Below are positions 11,221 through 22,568 of a stretch of 64,000 bases of DNA, in pieces. The translations under genes and the position numbers were made by a program. The stretch is taken from assembly GCA_021018995.1 (NCBI GenBank), contig CM037593.1, forward strand, positions 44,033,810 to 44,097,809. Direction: 5' to 3'. The stretch comes from Chloranthus sessilifolius. Lineage: Eukaryota; Streptophyta; Magnoliopsida; Chloranthales; Chloranthaceae. Numbering within the stretch: position 1 is the stretch's first letter; each line of letters starts with the position of its first letter. The notes under the pieces were generated by a model. It had not been told where the DNA came from. It did not search any database and saw only the letters and a program-made list of their open reading frames with translations.

Positions 11221-11640
11221 CTGAGTTATAAAACCCATAAGATCTGTACCTAATAGCTTACTTCTCACTCTTTTATATTTATTATCTCACACTCCATCAT
11301 TCTTCTCAACCATTTCTATAGTTTAGGCATTAGGTTACCTTAGAATTTAAACATTAGTGACCTTAAATCCCCTTCCATTCAGGATTGCCAGATCTGTAGT
11401 CAGATCTGAAGGGCCTACAAAAGATGGCTCCCTTGGAGGTTTAGATCATTTTTCCCTGTGGGACAAACTCTTACTTATTAAAACTTGCTACAACAGGCCC
11501 TATATCTTGCAGGTCTGTGTATTTTTAGACTTGCTGCTCTGTAGTTTTCAATCTACCTTTGATTCATTTTCATTTACCCATTCTTATCATTGTTCTTAAT
11601 AAAGTTAGCAGCAAGCATCTAAAATAACCTAACAAGTTTT

Positions 11641-11658
11641 TGGCACCGCTGCCGGGGA
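11641..11658 (+). other. Primer-binding site of element II (tRNA-Asp type)
   Basis: TGGCACCGCTGCCGGGGA starts 6 bases after the 5' LTR. It matches the complement of the plant tRNA-Asp(GTC) 3' end at all but about two positions. Athila elements are known to use tRNA-Asp, so this supports the lineage call. Confidence 0.85.
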
Positions 11659-11782
11659 ATCTTGATCTATTAGTAGACCGTAGATTTTTGTATATTTTTT
11701 CTATTCTTTGGTAACTGTGCTTGTGAATAACTAATACTATTGATTTACATTTAGAATTTTTCTTTGCAGATCTGGACAGTAG
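11659..11782 (+). other. Leader of element II, left of the nested insertion
   Basis: A short noncoding leader between the PBS and element III. It continues at 25062-25377, up to the gag start. The last five bases, AGTAG, are the left copy of the element III target duplication. Confidence 0.75.
11778..11782. repeat. Left target-site duplication of element III (AGTAG)
   Basis: AGTAG here and at 25057-25061 flank element III exactly, with the LTR termini TG and CA adjoining. A perfect 5-bp duplication is the signature of gypsy integration. Confidence 0.9.
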
Positions 11783-12947
11783 TGTTGCGATCTCCAGATG
11801 TGCTTACTTTATTTGTTGGTGGTAAAAGCAATTTAAAATCAAAGTAAAATAGGAGATGGAATCAGCACAACTGAGAAATATTAGACCTGCAAGATACAGG
11901 GTCCATTTGTAGCATGTTTTGATAAGTAAGAGTTTGTCCCACAGGGAAAGGTGATCTACAGCTCCAAGGGAGCAATCTCTAGTAGTCCCTCCAGATCTGA
12001 CTATAGATCTGGCAGTCCTAAAAGGAGGGGAGTTTAGGGTCACTTATTCTAAGTATCCTAAGGTAGCCTAATGAACTAACTAAAGAAAAGAGTTGAGAAG
12101 ATGGATAGAGTGAGGGAAAATAAATATAAAAGGGTGAGAAGTATGCTATTGGGTTCAGATCTGCTGGAATTTATGACTCAGATCCAGATCTGCTGGTATA
12201 GAAATCCTGTCCAATGGCTACATTATCACCAAACAGGAGAAAGAATTCAACTCATCCCTGTGCCATGATCCAATCCCTTAAGGTTATAACATGTCCACTT
12301 AAATGGTCATAGACTATCCCATAGGGGAACCACACTCCAGAGATGGGTCAAAACAAGTTAATCATTATAGGCACTACTTCATCCAGGCTACAAGCTCAGG
12401 AATCCATAGGGAACCTCAACCTCTAAAGCTCTATGTGTGGGGCTAAGGCTGTATAGGACCATGATAGCCCAGACACATAGAACCAGCAAGAGATTGAGTA
12501 TCACCTTAGATCTAGCTGCCCATTGCTTGAGTGGGCCTACAATGGTCCAGTCACAAGCCTACAATCTCCATACCCAGATCAGATATGCCATCTGATGGCG
12601 GGTCTATACTAATATGGGGGAGTCTGCCGCTGTACAATCTCCTACCAGGCTAGAAGCTCAAGCTCGGAGAAGAAGGATCCATTTTGGATCGGCGGATTGG
12701 ATTCACCCTAATGCTATAACCTGTCCACTTAAATGGTCACAGACTATCCCAGAGGCTATCCTCCTCATAGAGCCCAAAACAAAACAAGAATATTGCTGCC
12801 ACCACCATGGTCACAAGGCTACCAGCTCAGGGTTCCATGGGGATTTCAGATCTAGTGGGTCTTGTGGTGGGGCTAAGACTATATAGGACCATGATAGCCC
12901 AGACACACAGGTCACTTGGATCTGAATGGGACCTTAGAATCAGTCCT

Positions 12948-12978
12948 CCATTGCTTTGAATCACAGCCAAAGCAATGG
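12948..12978 (-). other. Hairpin in the element III LTR leader region
   Basis: CCATTGCTTTG (12948-12958) and CAAAGCAATGG (12968-12978) are perfect inverted repeats around a 9-base loop. It lies about 270 bases downstream of the TATA box in the minus-strand transcript, so it would be in the R/U5 leader RNA. Element II has a hairpin sharing the CCATTGCT core at the matching place (37958-37994). Confidence 0.65.
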
Positions 12979-13239
12979 CGGATCACAATGCAGCAGCCTT
13001 GCATAGAGCAACTCATAAACACATGAATCCCATAAAAGTACAACACCCAATCACAAATTCCATTAATCTAATCTTAATAAGCATACAAAGGCATGGCCAG
13101 CAAGTGCTGGGCCATGGAGAGAAGAAGAAGAAAAAGGAAAACTACTTACGGCTACAGAAAAATAAGGCTACAATGCTAAAAAGAAAACAAAGCAAAAACT
13201 GAACTCTTCTGGCCCCCATAAACCTAAACTAGGCTTAGG

Positions 13240-13247
13240 TTTATATA
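13240..13247 (-). promoter_or_regulatory. TATA box of the element III 3' LTR
   Basis: TATATAAA read on the minus strand, matching the copy at 24025-24032 in the other LTR. Telo-box-like AACCCTAA sequence lies just upstream in transcription direction. Confidence 0.6.
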
Positions 13248-13730
13248 GCAGTGGGTGTGGCGGCGCATTAGGGTTAGGAAACCCTAATTTTAGCAATGCC
13301 ATGTGGCCTATTAATGATCCTTGGATGCCTCGGGGCACGTGCATAGAGATTTAAGCATGGGAGTGCATGCCCTAATCCTTGGAAATTCCCAGAAAGTCCT
13401 CTGCAGAAAGATGGAAGTTAGGGTAGGTTCGCCAGGTTGCAGTCGATTCCTAGACTTGTTGCGTGGTAGCTCTGTTCTTCGCGTGGTTGAGTTTAACATT
13501 AAAACTTCAGACTTTGCGGGGTTGCAGCTTCTTAATGCTTTGAGCAGTCGCGAGGTAGGTAGTTAAGCTCTCGCTGGATTGGGCTTCGCGCGATTGGATT
13601 GCTACTTGTGAATAGTGTGAGAACTGCGCGAGCATTCCATTTCACAATAGATCTTCGCGAGGCTAACTTCTGACTTCGTGAGGCTGCTTTCTTCCTGAAC
13701 TGTGCGACAGCTTCTTTTCTTGATCGATCT

Positions 13731-13748
13731 TCGCGAGGATCCTCGCGA
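13731..13748. repeat. 18-bp perfect palindrome in the U3 of element III
   Basis: TCGCGAGGATCCTCGCGA equals its own reverse complement. A near copy in the opposite orientation lies in the U3 of element II around 9825-9840. It combines two TCGCGA cores around GGATCC. Confidence 0.7.
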
Positions 13749-14281
13749 TAGCTTTGAGGCTTTTCTGAACTGCGCGACAGGTTCTCTTGATATTTGCATC
13801 CTGCGGCTACTGTGCAACAGCTATGCGAAGAATCTCCTAAAGTTCTCTCTCCTAAGTGGTTTTGAATGAATTGTGTGAGGTTGATTTCAGGTCCTCTTGA
13901 ACTGCGTGAGACTGCGCGACCATTTACTCCTGAACTTTGCGAGAATTGTGCGAGGTTGTGCTTCTGAAGCTCTTCTGGTACTCAACTGTGCGAGCACTTG
14001 TTGTGAAGTCTTGGGAAGCTCGCGAGGACTGCGTGTAGCATAGTTTTCTGAATCCTTTGAAGCTTTGTCAGCTGTGCGAGGCTTGCTTCAAGTCTAGATT
14101 CATGGCTCATTCTTCTGAGGGACTTCTGGTGCAACTACAGGCTCCTTAACATGATTTCTGGCCTTATTGCACTGCTGTTTATTATCTACAGAAAACACTC
14201 AACAAAACTTTATTAGATGGCTAAGGTTCTAATCAACGACTATCTTAAGGGGTGAAAAGTGATACTTTTCAAGTCTTAATA

Positions 14282-14296
14282 CACCCCCAAACCTAA
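14282..14296 (-). other. Terminal polypurine tract of element III
   Basis: On the minus strand, TTAGGTTTGGGGGTG directly precedes the 3' LTR. Same position and sequence type as in elements I and II. Confidence 0.8.
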
Positions 14297-15924
14297 TCTT
14301 TGCTAGTCCCTTAGCAAAGCTACATTGAAATAACTACAGAATTTAAATGTTACTTTCGTAGGGAGCACGGATATATTTAGCATATGTACCAAGCCTTTTA
14401 CACCCCTAGGTGATCCCTAGTGGAGGAGTGTAGTCTCCTGAGAGTTTTCAGTGAAGACACCTACAAAATTCTCAGTGAGACAGTTAACAAAAATACATTA
14501 TTATCAAGTGAGCAGTCAAGAAACAGAGTTAGCTCACCCTTGAATAATATAAGAAATTCAAACCCATTGGCTGCACAGAAATTTAAACAGTATAAGCTTC
14601 TCATGAAAGCACAACATTTCCAATCAGTTTACACCAAAGACACTACACATGTGTGTTAACATTGAGCTCATCACTGGATCAAAAATGAGGTTGTAGATCA
14701 TAATTAATGCATTCAATATCAGACCCAAAACTCTCTAGGGCATACTCTCATAAAGAACTATTAAGGGTTTCATTTTCTCTCAAGCTCAAGAGCAGTTACA
14801 TCCCCCAAATGGGTATGTAAGCATGAGCATAGGCATAGCTCTGATGTTCTGGCATCATTGACAAATCCTCAGCATAGATTGGATAACTTTTTATCTCCAC
14901 ATGACAGCTCACTCAACTTTGGATCACAAGGGCTTTAACTGGGCTGTAATGTGGCTTATGGAGTGGGGTTAAAAAGAATGAAAGGTTGAAAAGGGGTTCA
15001 AAATTGAGAAATCAGTAGGCGAAGGAGGTGATTCATGACTTCACCTTCTTTAATTCAGCTCCTTTCATCTTCTTTGAGGTTTTCAGAATTGAAGTGATCA
15101 GTTTCTCTTCTTGATTTTGATTTTTTCAATGAAAGTTCCCTCTTGACTCCTCTCTTACTCCTTTTCATTATTGTTTTTGTTTCTTTTTGATGCATTTTTC
15201 TTCTTTTTATTTTATTTTTACTTTTATGAAATGCCACCATTTTCTCAGTTACCATACTGCCAGAATTTGAGGTACTTCTTCTTTTATTCACCTAATGTTG
15301 ACCATAGCTAGTCCACCTTCAACTCTTGTTCCTTTACCTTCTGAATTCTCAGAGTGAGGGTAAGGTTAAATCAAATACATAGGTTCAGGTGCAAGTACTC
15401 AAGTGTATTTTGAAGAAATTTAGGATTTAAGGCGCAAAGGGGGTATGGACAAGGGCAGTTGCTTATGGTTTGTTTGTTTAGGCTCAAACTGTCCAGAAGA
15501 AGGCCTTGATCCTTTCCTAAGTCTCATGAATGCTGTCAGTAGTTTCAACTTGGAGTTGCCTAACTTCTAGTGAGCACAGTGACTCAGCCAATCCTTAGAG
15601 CTAGAAGAAATTGCCTTAGTCACTCGTCAAAGAAAAAAAAAATTTGTATAGGCCCAGATCTCACTGGTTATGGTCTTCCTTTGAATTCTTAAGTATGTCC
15701 TTACCTTTTTCTCTCTCTAATGATTCACTAAGTGCTGATACAAGTGAGTTTCCTTGGTGATCTCATCATGGAGATGTGAAATTTTAAAAGTTTATACTGT
15801 TTAAAGTCTGGAAAAAAATTTTAATTTCATTATTTTTCTGATTCTCCAGTGAACATGGTTCCATTTCCATATTACTCACATGATTCTGCTGCACTTAGGT
15901 TAACTATTCCATTGGCAGGATCTG
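14297..15924 (-). other. Conserved 3' noncoding block of element III
   Basis: No supported gene. It carries, on the minus strand, the landmarks of the block described for element I: the CACCTAGGGG phrase near 14405, the GCTCATGCTTACATACCC phrase near 14815-14830, and the CCCTCACTCTGAGAATTC phrase near 15345-15365. Short open frames here follow base composition (A/T-rich runs near 15120-15240) and are not convincing. Confidence 0.65.
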
Positions 15925-15945
15925 CCTGCCACACCCCCAAACCTA
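15925..15945 (-). other. Internal polypurine-type tract of element III
   Basis: The reverse complement contains ATAGGTTTGGGGGTGTGGCA, the internal tract found after the third ORF in every Athila-type element in the window. Confidence 0.7.
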
Positions 15946-16179
15946 TGAGGAGTAGTGTCCTCACTGGTTCAAAGGGGGGTGTGCAGCAAATTTATGAATA
16001 GCAAAATAAAAGGAAATAACATGGAGCAAAGCAGACACAAGACAAAGAAATATAGCAATGACAAAAGAAGAAAATCTATTATATAATAGAGAAATGTACA
16101 AAATGAAAAACAACAGGAGAAAAAAAAAAGAAAAACCAGAAACAGAAAAATCGTAGGTACAAGCTAATCGGAGCCTTAA

Positions 16180-19100
16180 TCATAACCAGTCCCAACCCAT
16201 CTTCTTGGTCTGCTCTCGAAGGAGAGCCTCTTCCTCTTTTTTCTTTCTTTCCCTCTCTTCCTTCTTTTGGGCTGCAGTTTTGGGCATGGTTGGAGCTTTT
16301 GGTGCCCTCACCCTCATTTTGGGGGCCTTTGGTGCAGGAGGGGTCACTGGGGATTTATCTTTGGTTTGCTCAGGTGATTTGATAGGACTTTTTTCTTTGG
16401 GACTCTTCCCTTTGGGGCCCTTCCCTTTTGAGCCTTACCCTTGCTGAGTTTGAGGGGGAATAAGAGGAGATTTTGCTTTTTCTGGCTCAGGAGGGACAAC
16501 CGGGCTCTTGCCTTTATCTTTCTGGTTTAGTGGTGGTGCCTCCTCAGACTGGGCAGATTGTTCTTTTCCAATTTTGATAGAGGCAACCGTGTGAGTAGTC
16601 CTCTTAGCTGTAACTTTCCTTCTCTGAGGATATGTTTGCTCAGCAGGGTCAAAAGGAGGAGCAACAGGATTTTTAGGACTTGGATGCACAGGTGGGGCAG
16701 AGTCAGAATCAGAATCAGAGGGAAAGAGAACAGTGGGGTCAAATCCAAGGGCTGCAGTAGCCTGTCTGCGTTCATCTTTTGAAAGCAACCGACCATGGGG
16801 GTCATCTTGAGCAGAAGCTCTGGTGGCCTTTGGGGGTGGGGATGGCGGTGCAGGCTTTTTTCCTTTTTGGGCAGCAATGGCTCTTTTAGAGGCAGAAGGT
16901 TTCTTGGGAGCAGCCCTTTTTCTCTTGCGTGCATGAGATTTAGCAGGGGGAGGCACAAGAGCAGGAGGTGGTGAAGGTTCTTGAGTAGGAGGTGGAGGAG
17001 GAGGGGGAATGGAAGAAGATGTCCCGAGGTGTGTGGAAGGTGGGGCCTCAGGGGGTGCTGTAGCAAGAGGGGTGGCTTTGAATGGGTTGGCCTGTCAGAG
17101 ATACAATCCTTTTTTGCAAAATTTCAATCTGTTTTTCAGCATAAAGGAGTTTGGCATCAGAAAGTCCCTTAGTGAGCCTGTGGATCTCCTCAGCATTGTT
17201 CAGCCTCTTTTCAAATATCCGAGCTCTCTTGTGCTCCATCTCGGCATTGGCTTTCTCTATCTCCGCTTGCAGTTTATAGTAAGTTGCATCAACCTTTGTC
17301 GTAGTGAGGGTCCCCAAAATATTCTCCCATCCCTTTGAAATATCTCTCAGCTGCTGTCTGTGAGCAAGCTTCAAGTCACTCAACTTCTGTAGCAACGGGT
17401 ACTCAATGGATTGTTGAAGTTGGGCCATTCCCCTGAGAACATCCCTCTTGATGTAGGCATTGTCCCTCATGGCATGGAGGAGGGTGAAGTAAGGAGGGGT
17501 GTATTAGGAATGTTGTGGTAAGATTGGTAGAAATGGAGTGGAAGAAGTAGAAGGTGATTGGTCCTGTGGGGGTAAAGTGGAAGCTGCAGTGATGAAGTCT
17601 AGTTAAGGGGGAGGGGGAGAAGGTTCTGGGTCAGTTTGTGCTGAGTGGTCAGTGAATTGAGGAGGGGGTAGGATAAGAGGTGGGATGGAAGGCATGGGTG
17701 GAAAAGTAAATGAAGGGGAGTCACTGAAGGTGGGTGGTTTTGGGTATGGGTAAAATGGAATGGTGAAGGGTCTGAATGGTAAGGGTGGGGTTAAAAATGT
17801 GTGGGGGTTAATGGGAAAGGTGGATGGGAAGGGAATGGGGTCTGTTTGGGTTGAGTGGTTGGTAAATTGTGGTGGGGGTAAAATGAGTGGGGGGAGGATA
17901 GGTAGGGTGGGGAAGGAGTGGTGAGGTATGGTGTGGAGTATGAGGGTTGTAGTTAAGTAAATGGGGGGAAAATCTGGATGCACTGTAGAGTCCGAGGTGG
18001 AAGGGGACTGGATTTGTGGTGTAGGAGGTGTTTGTGCAGAGATGGGTGGTTTTGTCAATGTTTGAAGGGTGGATTTGATGGCGGTGATGTCAGTCTGCAT
18101 GTGGTCTTGGGTGTGTGTTGTGGTTGATAGTTGGGTTTGAATGTCTTGCATTAAGGAAAGGATATGGGTAAGTGTGTCTGAGTGGGGTTGGGGTGGAGTA
18201 TGAGAAGAAGAGGGAACAGGTTGGAAAGGGGAAGTAGGGGCATGATGGAAGGTTGTAGGAGGAGGAGATGGAGGTTCTGGTGAGTGATGTGGGGAAGGAA
18301 GTGGGGAATCTGGGAGAGGGATATCATGGGTTGGCATGGTGTCAAGCAAGGTAGTCATGAAGGCCTGATATCTAAAAGTAGTGGCGAGGTTAAAGTCAAG
18401 GTCTGGGAGTGGAGGTGAAGTAAGGATGGCTGGGATGGTGGCTGGGTCAATGTGTGGGGTTTCTGTGGGAATGATAGGGGTGGTGTGAGAGGTTTTCTTT
18501 TTAATATAGGTGATCAGGGGAGGGCTTTCAAGGTTCAGTTCAGATGATGGGGGAATTGGGGGTGTGTACTAAGGTAATGTAGGTGAAGGTAAAGGGCTGT
18601 CATGGGGTTCAACACTTTCCTCCGAGGAACGAATTACAGGGAAATCTGGAGCGGGTATGGTAAAGGGAGATAAAAGAGGAAAAGGGAAAGATGGAATAGG
18701 CAAAGAAACTGATGGATGGGCAGGGGTGGTGGATGGAGGTGTTGCTGCAGAGTCAATAGTGACAGTAGCTTGCACCACCTTCTTGGGAGCAGGAGCTTTA
18801 GCCATCTTTTTGGGAGAAGGGGTGGCCTTTGCAACAGCAGTCCCCTCTCCTTTCTCAGAAGCAATCTGAGCCTTCTTTTTCTTATTGGGATCCATCAGAC
18901 TCCTGGTGATCCTTCATTGTCTCTTTGTAAAAGTAGTAGGGGGGAGGTCAATAGTTAACTCCCCCACTGGTATCTTGTATCCTCCCCTCAAGAGTAGTCT
19001 TGTGATTAGCTTTGCATAGGGGAGAGTGTGGAGCTTCTTTTTGTGCCCTAGCTTCACCACAATATCCTTCATGGCCTCAAACATTAACCTGGCAGCATGG

Positions 19101-19781
19101 AAACAGTGGCCCAGAGAAAAGGAATAAATAGCATCAGCAATTGGGGTCCTCCTCTCCTGCTGATGGCCGGCACAATAAATGTTCTTTTACAGAACTTGAT
19201 CAATGAACAGAAGTTTAGGGTCCAGGTCTCTTCTCCTGATGGAATCCCTGGTGGCCTTCAATCCTCTGACAAGGGCCTGTACAATTGTATCAATGGGGGC
19301 ACACACAGGGGGGCCATATCCACAGTTGGGGTCCAAGATAGCAGGGATGCCCATCACTTCAGCAATCAGCTTAGGACTAAGTAACATTTCAAAATTTTCA
19401 ACTAACACAAGGAGGCCTGGCTACCCACGGTGGTCTGGTCTAGCCCTAATGTGCTGGTAAAAGAGTTGCACAAGTCTAGGGTAGGCTAGTGCAGGGATAG
19501 CTTGCAGCAGGGGCGTCAAACCAGCTTTGCACAGGAACTCAATGGCAGGGGCTGACAGAGGTTCCATCTCAAAGAAAGATGGGTCAAAAATAGCTTCAGG
19601 CTCCAAGGGAAGGGGAGTCAGGAGCTCAGAGGGTGTAGAGTAATCAGGTGTTAGTTCGACCCCTTTCTGAACCACTTCTTTCCCTTTTTGCGGCGCCGTT
19701 GAGGACTTAGCCTTCTTGGGGGGTGGGCTCCATGGGGGCCTTATCCCTTGCTCTTTTCACAGGTGCGCTCTTAGGGGTCAT
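16180..19781 (-). pseudogene. Third ORF (env-position) region of element III
   Basis: Minus-strand counterpart of the third ORF. It begins MTPKSAPVKRARDK at 19781 (lysine/arginine-rich). The globular domain lies about 19090-19700 and shows EVMGIPAI, SIRRRDLDPKLLFIDQVL and QERRTP. The next part, about 17600-18900, is proline-, threonine- and histidine-rich. Within it are an amphipathic helix (ILSLMQDIQTQLSTTTHTQ) and two copies of an FT[ND]HS[TA]QTDP motif (17837-17857 and 17627-17647). A charged helical segment follows (MRDNAYIKRDVLRGMAQLQ, 17050-17470), then a lysine/proline-rich tail ending MGWDWL near 16180. The order matches the same region of element II. It is broken in several places. 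Confidence 0.75.
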
Positions 19782-20600
19782 GGAACTTCTCCTCTGTGAA
19801 TGTGTAGTTTGAAAAATGAAAAGCAAAGGTTGAGAGCTGAGTCTTACCCTAAAACTTAGGGTTCTGTTCAATCGGATGCACGAAAGACCGCGAGAGCTCC
19901 AATCAGAGGGCAACTGGTGGAGGAGGCTTTAGGAACAAATCCCCAAAATTTGAAGGTGAATGATGGACTGTAGGAAGGATGCTAGAGGAGAGAGATTAAT
20001 GGGAGTCAGAGCTAGGGTTTCGCTGGCTGGAGAAGAAAGAGAAAATAGAAAGGAAAGCAGCGCGTGGTTGGATTATATAAATCGCGGGGCTCGGCGCGCT
20101 TTGAAAATGTCAGCTCGCTGGATAGAAATGAGTGGGTCGCGAGATTGAACTTTCATTTTGATTGCGCGAGAGAGTCTACACAATTGTATTGAATCTCGCG
20201 ATAGCTTAGCAGGCTAACATCTTATGAACTGCGCGAGAAGAAACCACGCCTATTTTTCAGAACCTTGCGACAACTAAAATAGTGACAAGGATCACACACC
20301 CATTAGTCTGTCATTTTCCTTTATTTTGGGGGTGGATTCTCTCACATTCTCTGTTCTAGAGACACCCACAGTCATTCTAAAAAGGGATTCCCTCATGCGT
20401 TCCCCACATTTAAGCATGCAATTACTTAAAAAGCATTTAACCAAAACATCATATTCAAACAACATTCTCATTATGAAAATAGTACAATCATCATTCATTT
20501 ACTCAAAATCATCAATTGAAAGGGAATGAGAACCAAAGTAGGGAGAATAATTCTCAGGACATATACATTCAGACTCCGAGGAGATCACTAGAAATTCCTA
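19782..20600 (-). promoter_or_regulatory. TCGCGA-rich spacer with promoter-like module, element III
   Basis: Noncoding spacer before the third ORF. On the minus strand it has several CGCGAG motifs (20100-20270), a TATA-like TTTATATAA (20073-20082), a telo-box AAACCCTA (20013-20020), the phrase TTTTAGGGTAAG (about 19842-19854), and then the ATG at 19781. The same order with almost the same spacing occurs in element II (TATA-like box to telo-box about 60 bases; telo-box to TTTTAGGGTAAG about 170 bases). Confidence 0.45.
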
Positions 20601-20659
20601 TAAACAGAAAAAAAATGAACCATACTAAAATACATAACATACACAATGCACAATTCTGT

Positions 20660-22084
20660 GAATCAAGTCAATGAAAGATCCCCTTGCCCCTCAAGGTTTG
20701 AGGATCCTTCACCAATCAAAAATTGGCCCTTGGGATTAACCACTGGTTGACTGGGCAGCCTCCCCTCCTCTCTTTTAGCTAAGGCATTCGCTAGTTGGCC
20801 AATCTGCTCTTCCATCTTCTTTATGCTCTGACCATGAGAATTCACAGTCTGAGCCATGGACCCCAAGTTTGCAATGAGGTCAAGACCTGGTCCTCAAAAG
20901 AAGTATTTTTAGGTTGAGATGGGGGTAAGACCAATTGATTTTGTTGCTGATGGGGCTATTGCTGGTGTTGAAAATTAGACCTAGGGGCATATCCCTGATT
21001 AAACTGCTACTGAGGCCTTTGGGGTAAAGCCAACATTTGCTGGGGCTGCATATAAATTGTCTTGCTTCCACCTTAGATTTGGGTGGTCTCTCCATTGGTA
21101 ACCAGCATTTTGGTGCTGGTATCCATATGGCTGTCTGTTGTAGCCACCAGATTGTTGCTGACCAAAAGATTGCACAGCAGCAGCATGTTCCACTACCAAT
21201 TCAGGATATTACCCTGCAGATGGACATTCCTCTACTGTGTGTTGTGGGGACTGGCATATCAGACATGCCTCCACCACTTGAGCAGCCCTTCTGGGTTGCA
21301 TCACAGTCAGTAATTTGTCAAATTTCAAAGAGAGTTTTGACATCTGCAGCTGCAGGTCATTGTTCCCATACACGTCATAAGCTTTTCCTCTTTACGATGC
21401 GGCAGGCTCCACTTTTGGCACAAACTCCTGACTAGTTCTTGCCAGGGATAGCTTTTGAAAAGCATTTTCACTGATTACTTCAAACAATTCCCATGCCTCA
21501 TCAGCAGTCTTGTGCATGTAGGTTCCACCACAAGAGGCATCAACCATATCTCTATTTTTTTCATCAATCCCATTGTAGAAGCTTTGTACAAGCTACCAGT
21601 CTGGGATCTTGTGGTGGGGGCATTGTTTGAGCATTTCCTTAAACCTGTCCCAGGCTTGATTAAAATCCTCAGTTGGGGATTGGGCGAAAGTAAAAATTTC
21701 TTTCCTCAACTGGCTTGTTTTGGTCTCAGGGAAGAACTTTGTTAGGAACTTGGTATGTAGGTCTTTCCAAGAAGCAATGCTATTGTTGGGAAGAGTGGCC
21801 AACCAGGTACTAGCCCTATCCTTCAGAGAGAAGGGAAAGAGCCTGAGCCTAGTAGCCTCAGGTCCCACACCAGCGATATTGAATGTGGTGCGCAAGGCCA
21901 AAAGTTGGTCAATATGCTTGTAAGGGTCCTCCTTGCTAAGCCCATGGAAAGAGGGCAGCATGTGGATGATGGAAGTTTTAATTTCATAATTCCCCTGAAC
22001 ATCAGGGAATTAAATGCTAAATGGAGAGTTATAGTCATCCGGAGCATTCAACTCCTTGAGAGTTTTGGGTTGTTCTTCAGCCAT
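20660..22084 (-). pseudogene. gag region of element III
   Basis: Minus-strand gag, the structural protein that packages element RNA. The start is an ATG at 22084 (MAEEQPKTLKELNAPDDYN), matching element II (MGEEQPRTLKELNAPDDYN). The capsid-type domain shows MLPSFHGLSKEDPYKHIDQL, LKDRASTWLATLPNNS and KFFPETKTSQLRKEIFTFAQ. A zinc knuckle of CX2CX4HX4C form (CLICQSPQHTVEEC) lies at about 21230-21275, followed by QWRDHPNLRW. The 3' part holds the MEEQIGQLANALAKREEGRL helix typical of Athila gag. It is broken. It is the only part between PBS and third ORF that was recognised. Confidence 0.82.
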
Positions 22085-22544
22085 GAGTATTGTCTCAGAT
22101 TCAATTCAGGGCTCTACAGTGGTGTGCCTGTTCCTTCTAAGTCTTCTACCCCTTTCTAGCTCAGGGTTAAAAGGCTATAAAGTAGGACTAAGAGATCTCC
22201 TACCTAGCATACAAACACACCACCAGCAGGGACAACTCCTTGCAGGCACTTTGTACTTGACTCAAAGAATTTATCTAACAAATTCGCAGCTATTTTACGA
22301 AAACATAAATCTACAATTATCCTAAATACTGCTATGGAAATTGTAAGAGAAATAGACAGAGTTTTTAAGGTTTAGAGAATTTACAAACAGAGGTAGCTAA
22401 TCTCCAAATACAGTCCACTGTTCTTCTCTGCTGCTATCTAGATCTACAAGAAAGATTCAAAATTACATCAGCAGTATCAATTATTCAAACCTACAAAGAA
22501 CACTAAAAATACAAAAAAATAAGGGTCTACTAATAGATCATCTT

Positions 22545-22562
22545 TCCCGAGCAGCGGCACCA
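22545..22562 (-). other. Primer-binding site of element III
   Basis: On the minus strand TGGTGCCGCTGCTCGGGA, six bases from the inner edge of the 5' LTR at 22569. It is a diverged tRNA-Asp-type PBS like that of element II. Confidence 0.8.
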
Positions 22563-22568
22563 AAAACT

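Larger units (their letters stand above)
9241..11634 (+). mobile_element. 5' LTR of element II
   Basis: The LTR matches the copy at 36798-39165 along its whole length. It ends AAATAACCTAACA directly before the PBS. The U3 carries many CTCGCG/TCGCGA motifs (about 9520-9960), the TATA box is at 10170-10177, and the downstream part contains two related modules of about 430 bases, each headed by a hairpin and the phrase GTGTCCAGGCTAG (10504 and 10932). Confidence 0.9.
11783..14281 (-). mobile_element. 3' LTR of element III
   Basis: Plus-strand left copy of the LTR. It starts TGTTGCGATCTCC and ends next to the purine tract at 14282. The U3, at the right-hand side on the plus strand, is dense in TCGCGA-type motifs (13430-14090). 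It includes the 18-bp perfect palindrome at 13731-13748. A hairpin with an 11-bp stem lies at 12948-12978. Confidence 0.9.

Noticed and set aside
11357-12043. Small frames repeated in every LTR (for example at 11357, 11804, 22590 and 38888)
   Set aside because: Their recurrence follows from LTR duplication; they lie in R/U5 and show no protein-like conservation.
16205-19460. Plus-strand open frames across 16.2-19.5 kb
   Set aside because: They are antisense to the minus-strand third ORF of element III and follow its Pro/Ser/Lys codon bias; no domain of their own.
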